NCBI GenBank assembly: GCA_031395485.1
Contig: JANNUS010000016.1
Location: 133,339 to 197,338 of the forward strand
Source of the DNA: UBA2336 sp031395485
Lineage (GTDB): Bacteria; Bacteroidota; Bacteroidia; Cytophagales; Cyclobacteriaceae
Reading direction: 5' to 3'
DNA: 64,000 nucleotides
Below are positions 1-8,465 of the stretch, piece after piece. Position numbers and translations under genes: made by a program. The notes under the pieces were generated by a model that worked only from the letters and a program-made list of their open reading frames with translations, did not search any database and was not told the DNA's origin. The first letter of the stretch is position 1; each line of letters starts with the position of its first letter.

Positions 1-110
1 ATCCAGCCAATAACTATAGTCAGGATCTTCGTAAGGCAAAATTAAATTTATTAAAGGGTAGTTACGCAGCTCCATACTACTGGGCTCCTTTTATCCTGAT
101 CGGTTTTTAA
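1..110 (+). CDS. C-terminal end of a CHAT-domain protein (partial)
   Basis: An open frame enters from the left edge and stops at the TAA ending at 110; about 35 residues are visible. They end in YAAPYYWAPFILIGF, closely resembling the characteristic C-terminus of CHAT (caspase-like, often TPR-linked) proteins, where a conserved Tyr-Trp-Ala-Pro-Phe run precedes the last strand. The catalytic His/Cys region lies outside the window, so activity cannot be judged. The gene converges on the TonB receptor gene, with a palindrome between them. The family call rests on this short motif alone. Confidence 0.6.
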   Translation, partial: PANNYSQDLRKAKLNLLKGSYAAPYYWAPFILIGF

Positions 111-115
111 AAGAT

Positions 116-148
116 AGACCTTCAAGGTTTTGAAAACCTTGAAGGTCT
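116..148. repeat. Perfect palindrome between convergent genes (repeat / bidirectional terminator)
   Basis: Two 16-base arms, AGACCTTCAAGGTTTT and its exact reverse complement, are separated by one G. It lies between the CHAT gene stop and the leftward TonB receptor stop, so a transcript from either side would form a long hairpin with a T-rich tail. The palindrome resembles intergenic repeats common in Bacteroidota genomes; the terminator role is inferred. Confidence 0.7.
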
Positions 149-152
149 GAGA

Positions 153-2450
153 TTACTTTATTCTAAATCTAAATCCTGCATAGGCCATCCTTCCAAAAAT
201 TGGTCCCCATACCATGGAAGCATCAAAATCATTTTGAACTGTTGTTAATCCAAACGGGTCACTAGAAGCAACAATCGGGTTATCCAATTTGTAATCCCCA
301 ATATTCTCAACACCCAAATACACACTCCATTTATCCCCGAAGTCTTTTGTTATTTGTGCATTCATCAAAAAGTAATCAGGTGAATATCCAGGCAGTTGAT
401 ATTCGGTAAGATTCTGTGACGTATCCGGGATACGCTGCTTGCCTAACCATTGCACGGTAAAGTCAAATTTCCAGTTGCTCTTGGTTTCATAAGCAAGATT
501 AACAAAAGCGCGATGTTCGGCAATCAGGGGCTTTACTAATAGCCCTTCAGTATAATCAGTTTTCACATTGAGCCAACGATACGCCATGCGTAAATCAAAC
601 CTTCTCATCAATTCATAGTCGACCTGGAATTGTAAACTATGAGAAAACGATTTTCCATTCAACCCAAAAAACCGAGCCTCACGTGCAGTCCTGTCAAGAT
701 CAAGCACAACTTGATTCTGAAAATCTGTAAAGAAATAATCAACAGTAAATGAACCAGCGCGGTAATCAAGCATAAAATCTTGGGAAAAATTCAGTCCGTA
801 ATTCCAGGCCACATCCGGTTTGAAACCATACGCTTTTTTTGTTTGAAAATCCGAGAGCACAAAAGCTCTGGCAGATACCAGTACACCTGAATTTTCAGAA
901 ACTATATTCGCTACCCTAGTTCCTTTGCCTGCTGATACTCGAAGCGTAGTCGTTGGCGTAAGATTATACCGCAGGTGCAATCGTGGCGTAAAAATAGTTC
1001 CAAACAAATTATGTTGATCAACGCGAATTCCCGCAATAGCAGAGAAATTTTTAAGATCATCATAGGTGTACTCAAAGAATGCACCCGGTACAATTTCCGT
1101 TCGATCAAAGGTTGTTGAGGCTACAGGTGATGACCCTTCAAGTTCAATACCATTGGCTACTTCTAATGTTTCATCAAAGTCGTCATACAAAAAACTTAAC
1201 CCTGATTTAAACTTATGAGATGTATTACTGATGATTGATTGATAAATCAAATTTGAATAAAAGGATTTCTCATCGCCATCATGCAAATTCAATCCATAAT
1301 AACTTTCATGATCATGCTTTATGCCCGACAGTTGCAAGCCAACACTCTTGTATGGTTTACCGACAAACTGGTATCCAATCTTACCCCAAGCTTCATAACG
1401 CTTTGTATTGATTTCAAATCCATACCGGTTTGTAGTGAACTTATCCTGTTCAGGATTAAAACCTGTTTGTCCGCCTTGCTTTCCATCGGTAAGGATTTTT
1501 ATTCCTACCTGACCAAGCAAACCCTTATTGTTATTATAGACCCAACGATTAATAAAATTTAATTGTGAACCGGTAGGAAAATCAAGAAAATAGTCATCAT
1601 TCTCATCCATTTCAATCGGTCGTGTACTGCCATGCAATAGAAATGTTGTAGCCCATTTATCGCCAGTTACCAACGAGTAGTTAAGATTCATTTCCGATCG
1701 CGCAGATTGATTTACATATCCATTAATAAAAAGTTTTTCACTCTCTTGTGGCTTTTTCATTTCCACATTAATCTGACCAGCGATACTTTCATACCCGTTC
1801 ACAACCGAACCAACGCCCTTTGTTACTTGAATGGAATTGATCCACGTACCCGGAATAAACTGTATACCCTGACTACTGGCAAGCCCTCGTACACCTGGCA
1901 TGTTTTCAATGGAGATCATGGTATTAGGTCCAGCGAGTCCTAACATTTGAATCTGACGCGTTCCTGTAATGGCATCAGTAAACGACACATCAACAGATGG
2001 ATTCGTTTCAAAACTCTCTGAGAGATTGCAACACGCAGCCTTAAATAGTTCCTTCTCGGTCATGATCACTGTATTAATTCCACGCGATTGATCAATTCCA
2101 GTTGCAGGCTTCCATCCATGAACCGTTACTTCCTTCAGTACCTGGTCTGACTGAAGTGTGATTTTTACAGATGTTTGATCTGCTATGGTAAGGGTATCCG
2201 AACGGTAGCCAATAAAACTCACGATAAGCCTATTTGCCCCCTCCACCCGATCAATCATAAACACACCATTCTCTCCTGTGCTGGTTCCTTTTGAAGTACC
2301 TAACCAAACAACATTTGCACCCGTGAGTGGTTCATCAACTCCTTCTGCATTTTTCTCCACCACTAATCCCATCAACTTTTGGGCAAGTAATAACCTTGCG
2401 CTAAAAGTCAATGCGATTACCATGAATATGGTAATTCCAATTCTCTTCAT
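153..2450 (-). CDS. TonB-dependent receptor, probably metal-related
   Basis: Outer-membrane active transporter of 765 residues. In order: a signal peptide (about 1-24, ending LLLAQ), a carboxypeptidase-regulatory-like beta-sandwich (about 26-110), a plug domain (about 115-235), and a long barrel ending in the aromatic-rich strand GFRFRIK. The plug contains an unusual adjacent cysteine pair in AACCNLSESF. It is the last gene of a leftward unit after two small cysteine-rich exported proteins, 12 bases after the HMA-domain gene. That company suggests a copper or other soft-metal substrate; the substrate itself cannot be read from the sequence. Length is normal for the family. Confidence 0.9.
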   Translation of the reverse strand: MKRIGITIFMVIALTFSARLLLAQKLMGLVVEKNAEGVDEPLTGANVVWLGTSKGTSTGENGVFMIDRVEGANRLIVSFIGYRSDTLTIADQTSVKITLQSDQVLKEVTVHGWKPATGIDQSRGINTVIMTEKELFKAACCNLSESFETNPSVDVSFTDAITGTRQIQMLGLAGPNTMISIENMPGVRGLASSQGIQFIPGTWINSIQVTKGVGSVVNGYESIAGQINVEMKKPQESEKLFINGYVNQSARSEMNLNYSLVTGDKWATTFLLHGSTRPIEMDENDDYFLDFPTGSQLNFINRWVYNNNKGLLGQVGIKILTDGKQGGQTGFNPEQDKFTTNRYGFEINTKRYEAWGKIGYQFVGKPYKSVGLQLSGIKHDHESYYGLNLHDGDEKSFYSNLIYQSIISNTSHKFKSGLSFLYDDFDETLEVANGIELEGSSPVASTTFDRTEIVPGAFFEYTYDDLKNFSAIAGIRVDQHNLFGTIFTPRLHLRYNLTPTTTLRVSAGKGTRVANIVSENSGVLVSARAFVLSDFQTKKAYGFKPDVAWNYGLNFSQDFMLDYRAGSFTVDYFFTDFQNQVVLDLDRTAREARFFGLNGKSFSHSLQFQVDYELMRRFDLRMAYRWLNVKTDYTEGLLVKPLIAEHRAFVNLAYETKSNWKFDFTVQWLGKQRIPDTSQNLTEYQLPGYSPDYFLMNAQITKDFGDKWSVYLGVENIGDYKLDNPIVASSDPFGLTTVQNDFDASMVWGPIFGRMAYAGFRFRIK

Positions 2451-2462
2451 CGTATGATTGGA

Positions 2463-2843
2463 TTAATGATCTTTCTTTTCATCGTCCTGCATACCACTAT
2501 GGTCGTGGTCGCGGTACAGGCAGCAGAATGGAAGCTTAGCATAAACCTCGTCCTTTGACTTTGATTTATCCGTGTCGTGGCCGACTTTAGCTATCAAGTC
2601 ACAAATTTGTTGCTCCGTAATTTTTGAAGGAACGTACACAACATTGAGATTCTTTGTAGTCGGATCCCATTTAGCTTGCTTGATGCCTTTGTGATCCAAT
2701 GCTGATTCGATACGTCCTTTACACATTCCGCAATTGCCGTAGACTTTAAGATTGGCTGTAACAACCTTTTTAGATTTTGTTTGTGCAATTGATGCGAAAG
2801 TGATGCAAATAAAAGTGATGATAAATATTATTCTCGTTTTCAT
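2463..2843 (-). CDS. Exported heavy-metal-associated (HMA) domain protein
   Basis: A 126-residue protein with a signal peptide (about 1-21) and one HMA ferredoxin-like fold carrying the metal-binding CxxC pair (Cys38 and Cys41 in GNCGMCKGRIE). A second cysteine pair (Cys107-Cys108) and a His/Asp-rich tail add possible ligands. HMA domains bind Cu(I) or similar soft ions and pass them to partners; with a signal peptide this one would act in the periplasm. It sits between the HYC_CC_PP gene and the TonB receptor gene, all leftward, suggesting shared transcription. The exact metal is inferred. Confidence 0.88.
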   Translation of the reverse strand: MKTRIIFIITFICITFASIAQTKSKKVVTANLKVYGNCGMCKGRIESALDHKGIKQAKWDPTTKNLNVVYVPSKITEQQICDLIAKVGHDTDKSKSKDEVYAKLPFCCLYRDHDHSGMQDDEKKDH

Positions 2844-2903
2844 GTTTTTTTGAATTTTAAGAGTTGATAAATGAATAAATAATCAAGGCCTCTCGACCGC
2901 GAA

Positions 2904-3308
2904 TTATGCATTCAAGTCATCATCGTAAAAAACGAGACTGCAATTGATTTGATAGAGGGAATCTTTTGGAGGAGGGGAGAAATCGGGCCTAATATATTGT
3001 GTAATCGGTTGTTCAGTTATTTGTGTATCAACATTGGTGTAAATATTACCAATTAGAAAGAAATCTGGTAAAATAGGTGCTAAAGAGGTTGAAAGGCTTT
3101 GAAAATCATTAATTGAAAGCACCTCATGCTTATCACTACAACAACCGTCATTTTCTACAAAAAAAAGGCTACAGGGGCATTTTTTAGCTTCGAATGAGAA
3201 AAGTTCCGTGGATTTTTCTCTGCCCATACAGTAGTGTGTGGTTTTCACCACACCTACTGACAGAAGCAGATAAATACACATGAACGCTATGGCAAAAAGC
3301 TTATTCAT
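2904..3308 (-). CDS. HYC_CC_PP family small cysteine-rich membrane/exported protein
   Basis: 134 residues with an N-terminal hydrophobic segment (about 4-22) followed by His25-Tyr26-Cys27, a CPC pair (Cys44, Cys46), adjacent Cys56-Cys57, and a proline-rich FSPPPKD stretch near the C-terminus. This ordered pattern matches the Bacteroidota family named for its HYC, CC and PP motifs. The biochemical role is not established; conserved Cys and His together with the neighbouring HMA protein and receptor suggest metal binding. It is the first gene of the leftward unit. The C-terminus is short and has no second membrane segment. Confidence 0.75.
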   Translation of the reverse strand: MNKLFAIAFMCIYLLLSVGVVKTTHYCMGREKSTELFSFEAKKCPCSLFFVENDGCCSDKHEVLSINDFQSLSTSLAPILPDFFLIGNIYTNVDTQITEQPITQYIRPDFSPPPKDSLYQINCSLVFYDDDLNA

Positions 3309-3413
3309 TGTGCATGAGAGAACCCTAAAGTAAAGAGGTTAGTTTCAATTTTCCTAAGAATTTTCTGAAACTTTGTTTGGCAGTAAAAAATGCTTTTTTT
3401 GCATCAAAATCGC

Positions 3414-4064
3414 ATGTTAGAAGATAATTACAAGCAAAGGGGTTTGCGCAATAAACTCATTAAAATTCTCCGAAATAAAGGTATTTCTGACGAACGGGTA
3501 CTAGAAGCCCTTGCTAAGGTGCCCAGGCACGTTTTTTTTGATAACGCCCTCTTGGAGCACGCCTACCAAGACAAAGCTTTCCCTATTGGAGAGGGTCAAA
3601 CGATCTCACAACCCTATACCGTTGCCTTTCAAACAGAAAAACTAGAAGTAAAACCAGGAGATAAAGTTTTGGAGATTGGAACTGGCTCTGGCTACCAAGC
3701 TTGCGTACTGCTGGAACTTGGCGCTAAAGTTTATACAATTGAATACAATCAGAAGCTTTATGAAATAGTAAAAGGTTTTTTACCCAAGATGGGATACAAG
3801 CCCTATTTCTTTTTTGGCGATGGATCAAAAGGTCTTGCCTCAAAAGCTCCATACGATAAGATCATTGTAACGGCAGGCGCCCCGATTGTACCGCTGGCAT
3901 TAACTGACCAGTTAAACGATGGAGGTATTCTAGTTATTCCAGTTGGCGATCGTGACAAACAAGCTATGATACGAATTATGAAGAAGGATGGAAAATTGAT
4001 GAAAGAAGAGTTTGAAAATTTTGCGTTCGTTCCCTTGCTCGGAAAAGAAGGTTGGAAGATTTGA
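3414..4064 (+). CDS. pcm: Protein-L-isoaspartate O-methyltransferase
   Basis: Repairs age-damaged proteins by methylating L-isoaspartyl residues with S-adenosylmethionine. The frame shows the family hallmark GQTISQPYTVA and SAM-binding motif I (VLEIGTGSGYQ), then the acidic end of strand 2 (VYTIEYN) and KAPYDKIIVTAGAP. An ATG exists 24 bases upstream at 3390, but family members typically begin close to the MLEDNYKQRG sequence, so 3414 is chosen, giving 216 residues. It stands alone on the plus strand, divergent from the metal operon and followed by a thioesterase gene. Confidence 0.93.
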   Translation: MLEDNYKQRGLRNKLIKILRNKGISDERVLEALAKVPRHVFFDNALLEHAYQDKAFPIGEGQTISQPYTVAFQTEKLEVKPGDKVLEIGTGSGYQACVLLELGAKVYTIEYNQKLYEIVKGFLPKMGYKPYFFFGDGSKGLASKAPYDKIIVTAGAPIVPLALTDQLNDGGILVIPVGDRDKQAMIRIMKKDGKLMKEEFENFAFVPLLGKEGWKI

Positions 4065-4131
4065 CACCAACCATCCAAATGATTGATTAGTTTTACTTGG
4101 TAAAAAGTAGTCTATCAAAATATAAATTTAC

Positions 4132-4662
4132 ATGACGAAGAAGAAAAAATTTCCGCGTGAATCTCTCGTTAGCATGACGGAAATTGTACTCCCTAACGAC
4201 ACAAACACACTTAATAACCTAATGGGTGGCCGATTAATGCATTGGATGGATATTGTTTCTGCTATCTCGGCTCAAAAACACTCGAAAAATATTGTTGTTA
4301 CAGCCTCGGTCGACAATATCTCGTTCCGTCATCCGATACGATTGGGGAATGTTGTTACACTTAGAGCAAAAGTCACCCGCGCCTTTAATTCTTCTATGGA
4401 AGTGAGAATTGACGTGGATGCAGAAGATGTGCCTTCCGAACATAAATTCGAAAGCAATTCAGCTTACTTTACGTTTGTTGCTATCGATCAAAATGGCAAA
4501 CCTGTTGAAGTGCCGGAAGTGGAAACAGAAACGCCAGAAGAAAAAGCTATGTATGAAGGAGCTCTTCGAAGAAGGCAACTTCGATTAATTCTTGGGGGAA
4601 GAATGAAGCCATCGGAGGCGAATGAATTAAAGTCAATATTTGATATTAAAGAGGTCAAATGA
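4132..4662 (+). CDS. Acyl-CoA thioesterase, single hotdog domain
   Basis: Hydrolyses acyl-CoA thioesters in the cytoplasm. The 176-residue protein is one hotdog fold with the YciA/BFIT-type signature NTLNNLMGGRLMHWMD (about 25-40; Asn and Asp40 are the likely catalytic residues), then VTASVDNISFRHPIRLGNVVTLRAKV, typical of the family. The C-terminal tail is rich in Glu and Arg. Its stop overlaps the next start by four bases (ATGA), so the two genes are likely translationally coupled. Substrate chain length cannot be predicted. Confidence 0.88.
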   Translation: MTKKKKFPRESLVSMTEIVLPNDTNTLNNLMGGRLMHWMDIVSAISAQKHSKNIVVTASVDNISFRHPIRLGNVVTLRAKVTRAFNSSMEVRIDVDAEDVPSEHKFESNSAYFTFVAIDQNGKPVEVPEVETETPEEKAMYEGALRRRQLRLILGGRMKPSEANELKSIFDIKEVK

Positions 4663-5060
4663 ACAGTACCTTTTCGGATCAAATCTATACAGAGGAATTG
4701 TTCACTATAAAGCCAAGTAACACAACGGTAATTCTCACCAAGCCTTGGCACGAACTTAACTATAAAGAAAAGGAACAACTTCAGAAAATTTCTGATGCCC
4801 TCAAGCAGCGAATCAATTCTGGGTTATGCCTCGATGCTTTTAATGTTATTTATCAACCTCAATTAGATATAAACCAGTTATCGATCCAACCAAATAAAGT
4901 CATCTATTTTGGTGCGTCAATTAAAGGCCTGACCCAATACGAATTAATAGGGTCCAATCAACTCAAAATGGTATTATCTGAAAGCCTGTCAGATTTAATT
5001 CTAAGTGAACTTTCAAAGCAAAAGCTTTGGAAGGCACTACAACAATTATTTGCGGCCTGA
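4659..5060 (+). CDS. Hypothetical protein coupled to the thioesterase
   Basis: I do not recognise this 133-residue protein. It has no signal peptide, no membrane segment and few cysteines; the sequence looks like a small soluble alpha/beta protein, with a helix-prone middle (KEKEQLQKISDALKQRINSG) and a Leu-rich C-terminal helix. Its ATG overlaps the stop of the thioesterase gene, so it is almost certainly a real co-transcribed gene. The weakly similar layout to DNA polymerase III accessory subunits in Bacteroidota is only an impression. Confidence 0.7.
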   Translation: MNSTFSDQIYTEELFTIKPSNTTVILTKPWHELNYKEKEQLQKISDALKQRINSGLCLDAFNVIYQPQLDINQLSIQPNKVIYFGASIKGLTQYELIGSNQLKMVLSESLSDLILSELSKQKLWKALQQLFAA

Positions 5061-5071
5061 TTATCTCATTT

Positions 5072-5101
5072 TGGCTAATTAAGCCCTTATTCTATATTTG
5101 C
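5072..5101 (+). promoter_or_regulatory. Bacteroidota-type promoter of hppA
   Basis: A TTG (5072-5074) is followed after 19 bases by TATATTTG (5094-5101), matching the primary sigma consensus of Bacteroidota (TTG, spacer, TAnnTTTG). Transcription would start about 5108, leaving a leader of about 55 bases before the pyrophosphatase ATG at 5163. Confidence 0.7.
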
Positions 5102-5162
5102 GGGACTTTTTAAAACCATCTGCAAAAAAAAACGGGTGGTTTTGTTATCTAAACTCTAGAAC

Positions 5163-7340
5163 ATGAATAGTATAGTATTTTTAATTCCTGCCATGGGAAT
5201 AATAGGCCTCATAGTAATGGCCATTAAAGCAGCCTGGGTAAATAAGCAGGATGCGGGTGCTGAAAACATGCAGGAGCTTTCCGGCTACATTGCTAAGGGT
5301 GCTATGGCTTTTTTGAGAGCTGAGTGGAAAGTGTTAGGCTATTTTTCTGTTATAACTGCAATCATATTGGGATGGTCTGGTACACTCGTTGAAGAATCTC
5401 ATCCGCTAATTGCCATTTCATTTCTTCTTGGAGCCTTTCTTTCCGCATTTGCGGGATACCTCGGAATGCGCATTGCGACCAAAGCAAACGTTCGTACAAC
5501 TCAGGCAGCTCGTACCAGTTTAGCGCAAGCGCTTAAAGTATCATTTACAGGTGGCTCTGTAATGGGTATTGGTGTAGCTGGTTTAGCTGTATTAGGCTTA
5601 GGCGGTCTTTTCATTGTCCTCTTTAATATTTTTGTTCCGGAAGGAAGCGCAATTACTGGTATTGAAATGAGACGAGCCATTGAAGTACTCGCAGGCTTTT
5701 CATTGGGTGCTGAGTCCATTGCATTATTTGCACGTGTGGGCGGTGGCATTTATACCAAAGCTGCCGATGTTGGCGCTGACTTAGTGGGTAAAGTAGAAGC
5801 CGGTATCCCTGAAGATGATGTTCGTAACCCTGCTACAATTGCCGATAACGTAGGTGATAATGTTGGCGATGTTGCCGGTATGGGTGCCGATTTATTTGGT
5901 TCCTACGTTGCCACGATTTTAGCGACCATGGTACTAGGCCAGGAGATTGATGCTACAAAGGATAACTTTGGTGGCCTCTCTCCTATTTTATTACCCATGA
6001 TGATTGCTGGTCTTGGTCTACTGTTCTCTATTGTAGGAACATGGTTCGTACGTATTAAAAACGAAACAGATAGCGTTCAAAAAGCATTAAACATCGGTAA
6101 CTGGTCTTCTATCATTTTTACGGCTATCGCCTCATACTTCGCGGTTACTTACTTATTGCCAGAAAAACTTTCTCATCGCGGATATGAATTCACATCGCTT
6201 GATGTATACATCGCCATTATTATCGGTTTGGTTGTGGGCACACTGATGAGTTTAATTACCGAATACTACACCTCTATGGGCAAGCGTCCCGTACTTTCCA
6301 TTGTAAAGCAATCTGGAACTGGGCATGCTACAAACATCATTGGTGGATTAGCCGTTGGAATGGAGTCCACCGTTTTGCCTATTCTGGTTTTAGCAGCAGG
6401 TATTATTCTGTCGTATGAGTTCGCAGGATTATACGGAGTAGCAATTGCCGCTGCAGGTATGATGGCAACTACGGCAATGCAATTGGCAATCGATGCCTTC
6501 GGTCCTATTGCAGATAATGCTGGTGGTATTGCGGAGATGAGTCAGCTACCAGAGGAAGTTCGTCACCGTACCGACAATCTGGATGCTGTCGGTAATACAA
6601 CTGCTGCTACAGGAAAAGGATTTGCCATTGCTTCGGCTGCGCTTACTTCATTAGCGCTGTTTGCCGCTTTTGTTGGAATTTCAGGAATTACGGCCATCGA
6701 CATTTTTAAGGCTCCGGTTTTAGCAGGGCTTTTTGTTGGAGGAATGATCCCGTTTATATTCTCATCTCTTTGTATAGCCGCAGTAGGTCGCGCAGCTATG
6801 GATATGGTGAATGAAGTTCGCAGACAATTCAGAGAAATACCAGGCATCATGGAGTACAAGGCTAAACCTGAGTACGAAAAATGTGTCGCTATTTCTACGA
6901 AGGCATCCATTCGCGAAATGATTGCTCCAGGCGCTATTGCATTACTAACCCCTGTAATTGTAGGATTCTCTTTTGGGCCAGAAGTATTAGGCGGATTATT
7001 AGCTGGCATTACAGTTTCAGGCGTATTGATGGGTATATTCCAATCTAATGCTGGTGGCGCATGGGACAACGCGAAGAAATCTTTTGAGAAAGGTGTCGAA
7101 ATAAATGGGCAGATGTATTACAAAAAATCTGAGCCGCATAAAGCATCTGTAACGGGCGATACCGTTGGTGACCCTTTTAAAGATACTTCCGGTCCATCAA
7201 TGAATATCCTTATTAAACTTACTTCTATCGTGGCGCTCATTATTGCTCCTCATATTTCTGCCAATAAACATGCTGAAATTAAGCAGACTGAAAAACCAAC
7301 GATAGAGGTTATAAGTCAAAATGCTTTAGAGCAGAAGTAG
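5163..7340 (+). CDS. hppA: Membrane-bound proton/sodium-pumping pyrophosphatase (K+-dependent type)
   Basis: Couples hydrolysis of pyrophosphate to ion export across the inner membrane. The 725-residue protein has about 16 membrane helices and intact catalytic stretches: DVGADLVGKVE (about 202-212) and DDVRNPATIADNVGDNVGDVAG. GNTTAATGKG carries Ala where K+-independent enzymes have Lys, so K+ dependence is expected. The semi-conserved membrane Glu is not in helix 6: the motif reads GADLFGSYVA, with Gly246 and Ala250 at the two usual Glu positions. Instead Glu184 appears in helix 5 (LGAESIALF), an arrangement recalled for H+-pumping Flavobacterium enzymes. H+ pumping is therefore inferred. It has its own promoter and a terminator. 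Confidence 0.95.
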   Translation: MNSIVFLIPAMGIIGLIVMAIKAAWVNKQDAGAENMQELSGYIAKGAMAFLRAEWKVLGYFSVITAIILGWSGTLVEESHPLIAISFLLGAFLSAFAGYLGMRIATKANVRTTQAARTSLAQALKVSFTGGSVMGIGVAGLAVLGLGGLFIVLFNIFVPEGSAITGIEMRRAIEVLAGFSLGAESIALFARVGGGIYTKAADVGADLVGKVEAGIPEDDVRNPATIADNVGDNVGDVAGMGADLFGSYVATILATMVLGQEIDATKDNFGGLSPILLPMMIAGLGLLFSIVGTWFVRIKNETDSVQKALNIGNWSSIIFTAIASYFAVTYLLPEKLSHRGYEFTSLDVYIAIIIGLVVGTLMSLITEYYTSMGKRPVLSIVKQSGTGHATNIIGGLAVGMESTVLPILVLAAGIILSYEFAGLYGVAIAAAGMMATTAMQLAIDAFGPIADNAGGIAEMSQLPEEVRHRTDNLDAVGNTTAATGKGFAIASAALTSLALFAAFVGISGITAIDIFKAPVLAGLFVGGMIPFIFSSLCIAAVGRAAMDMVNEVRRQFREIPGIMEYKAKPEYEKCVAISTKASIREMIAPGAIALLTPVIVGFSFGPEVLGGLLAGITVSGVLMGIFQSNAGGAWDNAKKSFEKGVEINGQMYYKKSEPHKASVTGDTVGDPFKDTSGPSMNILIKLTSIVALIIAPHISANKHAEIKQTEKPTIEVISQNALEQK

Positions 7341-7360
7341 ATAAAATTCAAAATACGAAT

Positions 7361-7396
7361 GCACTGGCAAAGAATTGTCGGTGCTTTTTTTATTTT
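7361..7396 (+). terminator. Rho-independent terminator after hppA
   Basis: A nine-pair stem (GCACTGGCA with TTGTCGGTGC, including G-U pairs) is followed by a run of seven T. It ends just before the DUF2147 gene, whose ATG is at 7403. Confidence 0.65.
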
Positions 7397-7402
7397 TGAG
7401 AT

Positions 7403-7825
7403 ATGCGGGTACTCTTAATCATTTTAATCCTGGCAACCAATGGTTTCGCCCAAAGTACCATACTAGGGAAATGGATTACCATTGACGATAATTCAGGTCA
7501 ACCCAGATCGATAGTCGAAATTATGGAGAAGGGATCGTTGGTTTTTGGAAGGATCATTAAATTGTATCCAATCCCGGGAGAAGAGCCCGATCCGGTATGT
7601 GACAAATGCCCTGAAGATGATGAGCGGTTCAAAAAGAAGGTTATCGGGTTAGAAATTATTCGAGATATGAAGTGGTCAAATCAAGAACTTTCCGAAGGAA
7701 ATATTCTCGATCCTGAGTCCGGCAAAATTTATCGATGTACTATATGGCTTCAGGGTGATAAGCTTTTAGTGAGGGGATATTGGGGGCCATTTTATCGCAC
7801 CCAAACATGGAAAAAGTCAGTTTAA
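7403..7825 (+). CDS. DUF2147 family exported protein
   Basis: A 140-residue protein with a signal peptide (about 1-17, ending NGFAQ) and one DUF2147 lipocalin-like domain: ILGKWITIDDNSGQPRSIVEI near the start and the family C-terminal block LLVRGYWGPFYRTQTWKK. A pair of cysteines (CDKCPEDD) lies in the middle. Members are periplasmic or outer-membrane-associated proteins of unknown biochemical role. It stands between the hppA terminator and the sigma factor gene and is probably monocistronic. Confidence 0.85.
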   Translation: MRVLLIILILATNGFAQSTILGKWITIDDNSGQPRSIVEIMEKGSLVFGRIIKLYPIPGEEPDPVCDKCPEDDERFKKKVIGLEIIRDMKWSNQELSEGNILDPESGKIYRCTIWLQGDKLLVRGYWGPFYRTQTWKKSV

Positions 7826-7891
7826 GCTTACCTACTGAACACTTTAACGATTAAGTGCTACATTCCAAAATAAATTAGGTTACCAAGATAA

Positions 7892-8461
7892 ATGGGGAAG
7901 GTATACAGATCGAATTCAGTGCTGGATGAGAAGGAGATTTTTGAACGCATCTGCAAAGGTGATGAAAAGAGTCTTGAGGTCTTATATAAGAAGTACTATA
8001 GGATGATGACCAAACTGGTAATCACTAATAGTGGAACGGAAGAAGAGGCCAGAGATGTTTATCAAGATGCGTTGATTGTTTTCTGGCAAAAGGCTACTTC
8101 TGGAAAGCTAGTGATGACCGCTAAAATCAGCACCTACATTTACAGTATATGCCAGAACTTGTGGCGGAAAGAACTGGATCGGAAAAAGCGACTCTCGCAC
8201 GAAGAAAAGGATATTCCTGTTTCGCAAGACATTGAATCGGAAGAGCGAAACAAGATTGTGGCTCAGTGTTTAGAGCAACTTGGTGAAACTTGTAAGAAGG
8301 TACTGATGTATTACTACTTTGAAGAAATGTCGATGCAGGATATTGCAGATAAATTGGGTTTTGCAAATACCGATACCGCTAAAACAAAGAAGTATAAGTG
8401 CAAAAAGAAATTAGATGAATTGATTAAGTCTCAGTATTCTGAGCGTGATTTTTTAGATTAA
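7892..8461 (+). CDS. ECF-type RNA polymerase sigma factor
   Basis: 189 residues with sigma region 2 (about 15-85; VYQDALIVFWQKA is the promoter-melting part) and region 4 helix-turn-helix (about 130-175; YYYFEEMSMQDIADKLGF). It belongs to the sigma-70 ECF class, which redirects RNA polymerase to stress or envelope genes. The gene ends four bases before the following membrane-protein gene. The partner encoded there resembles an anti-sigma factor in layout, so this pair is likely a membrane-signalled switch; the stimulus is unknown. Confidence 0.9.
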   Translation: MGKVYRSNSVLDEKEIFERICKGDEKSLEVLYKKYYRMMTKLVITNSGTEEEARDVYQDALIVFWQKATSGKLVMTAKISTYIYSICQNLWRKELDRKKRLSHEEKDIPVSQDIESEERNKIVAQCLEQLGETCKKVLMYYYFEEMSMQDIADKLGFANTDTAKTKKYKCKKKLDELIKSQYSERDFLD

Positions 8462-8465
8462 GAAA

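Noticed and set aside
6563..7069. Long minus-strand ORF over hppA
   Set aside because: It is the mirror frame of a highly conserved gene; no start signal or homology.
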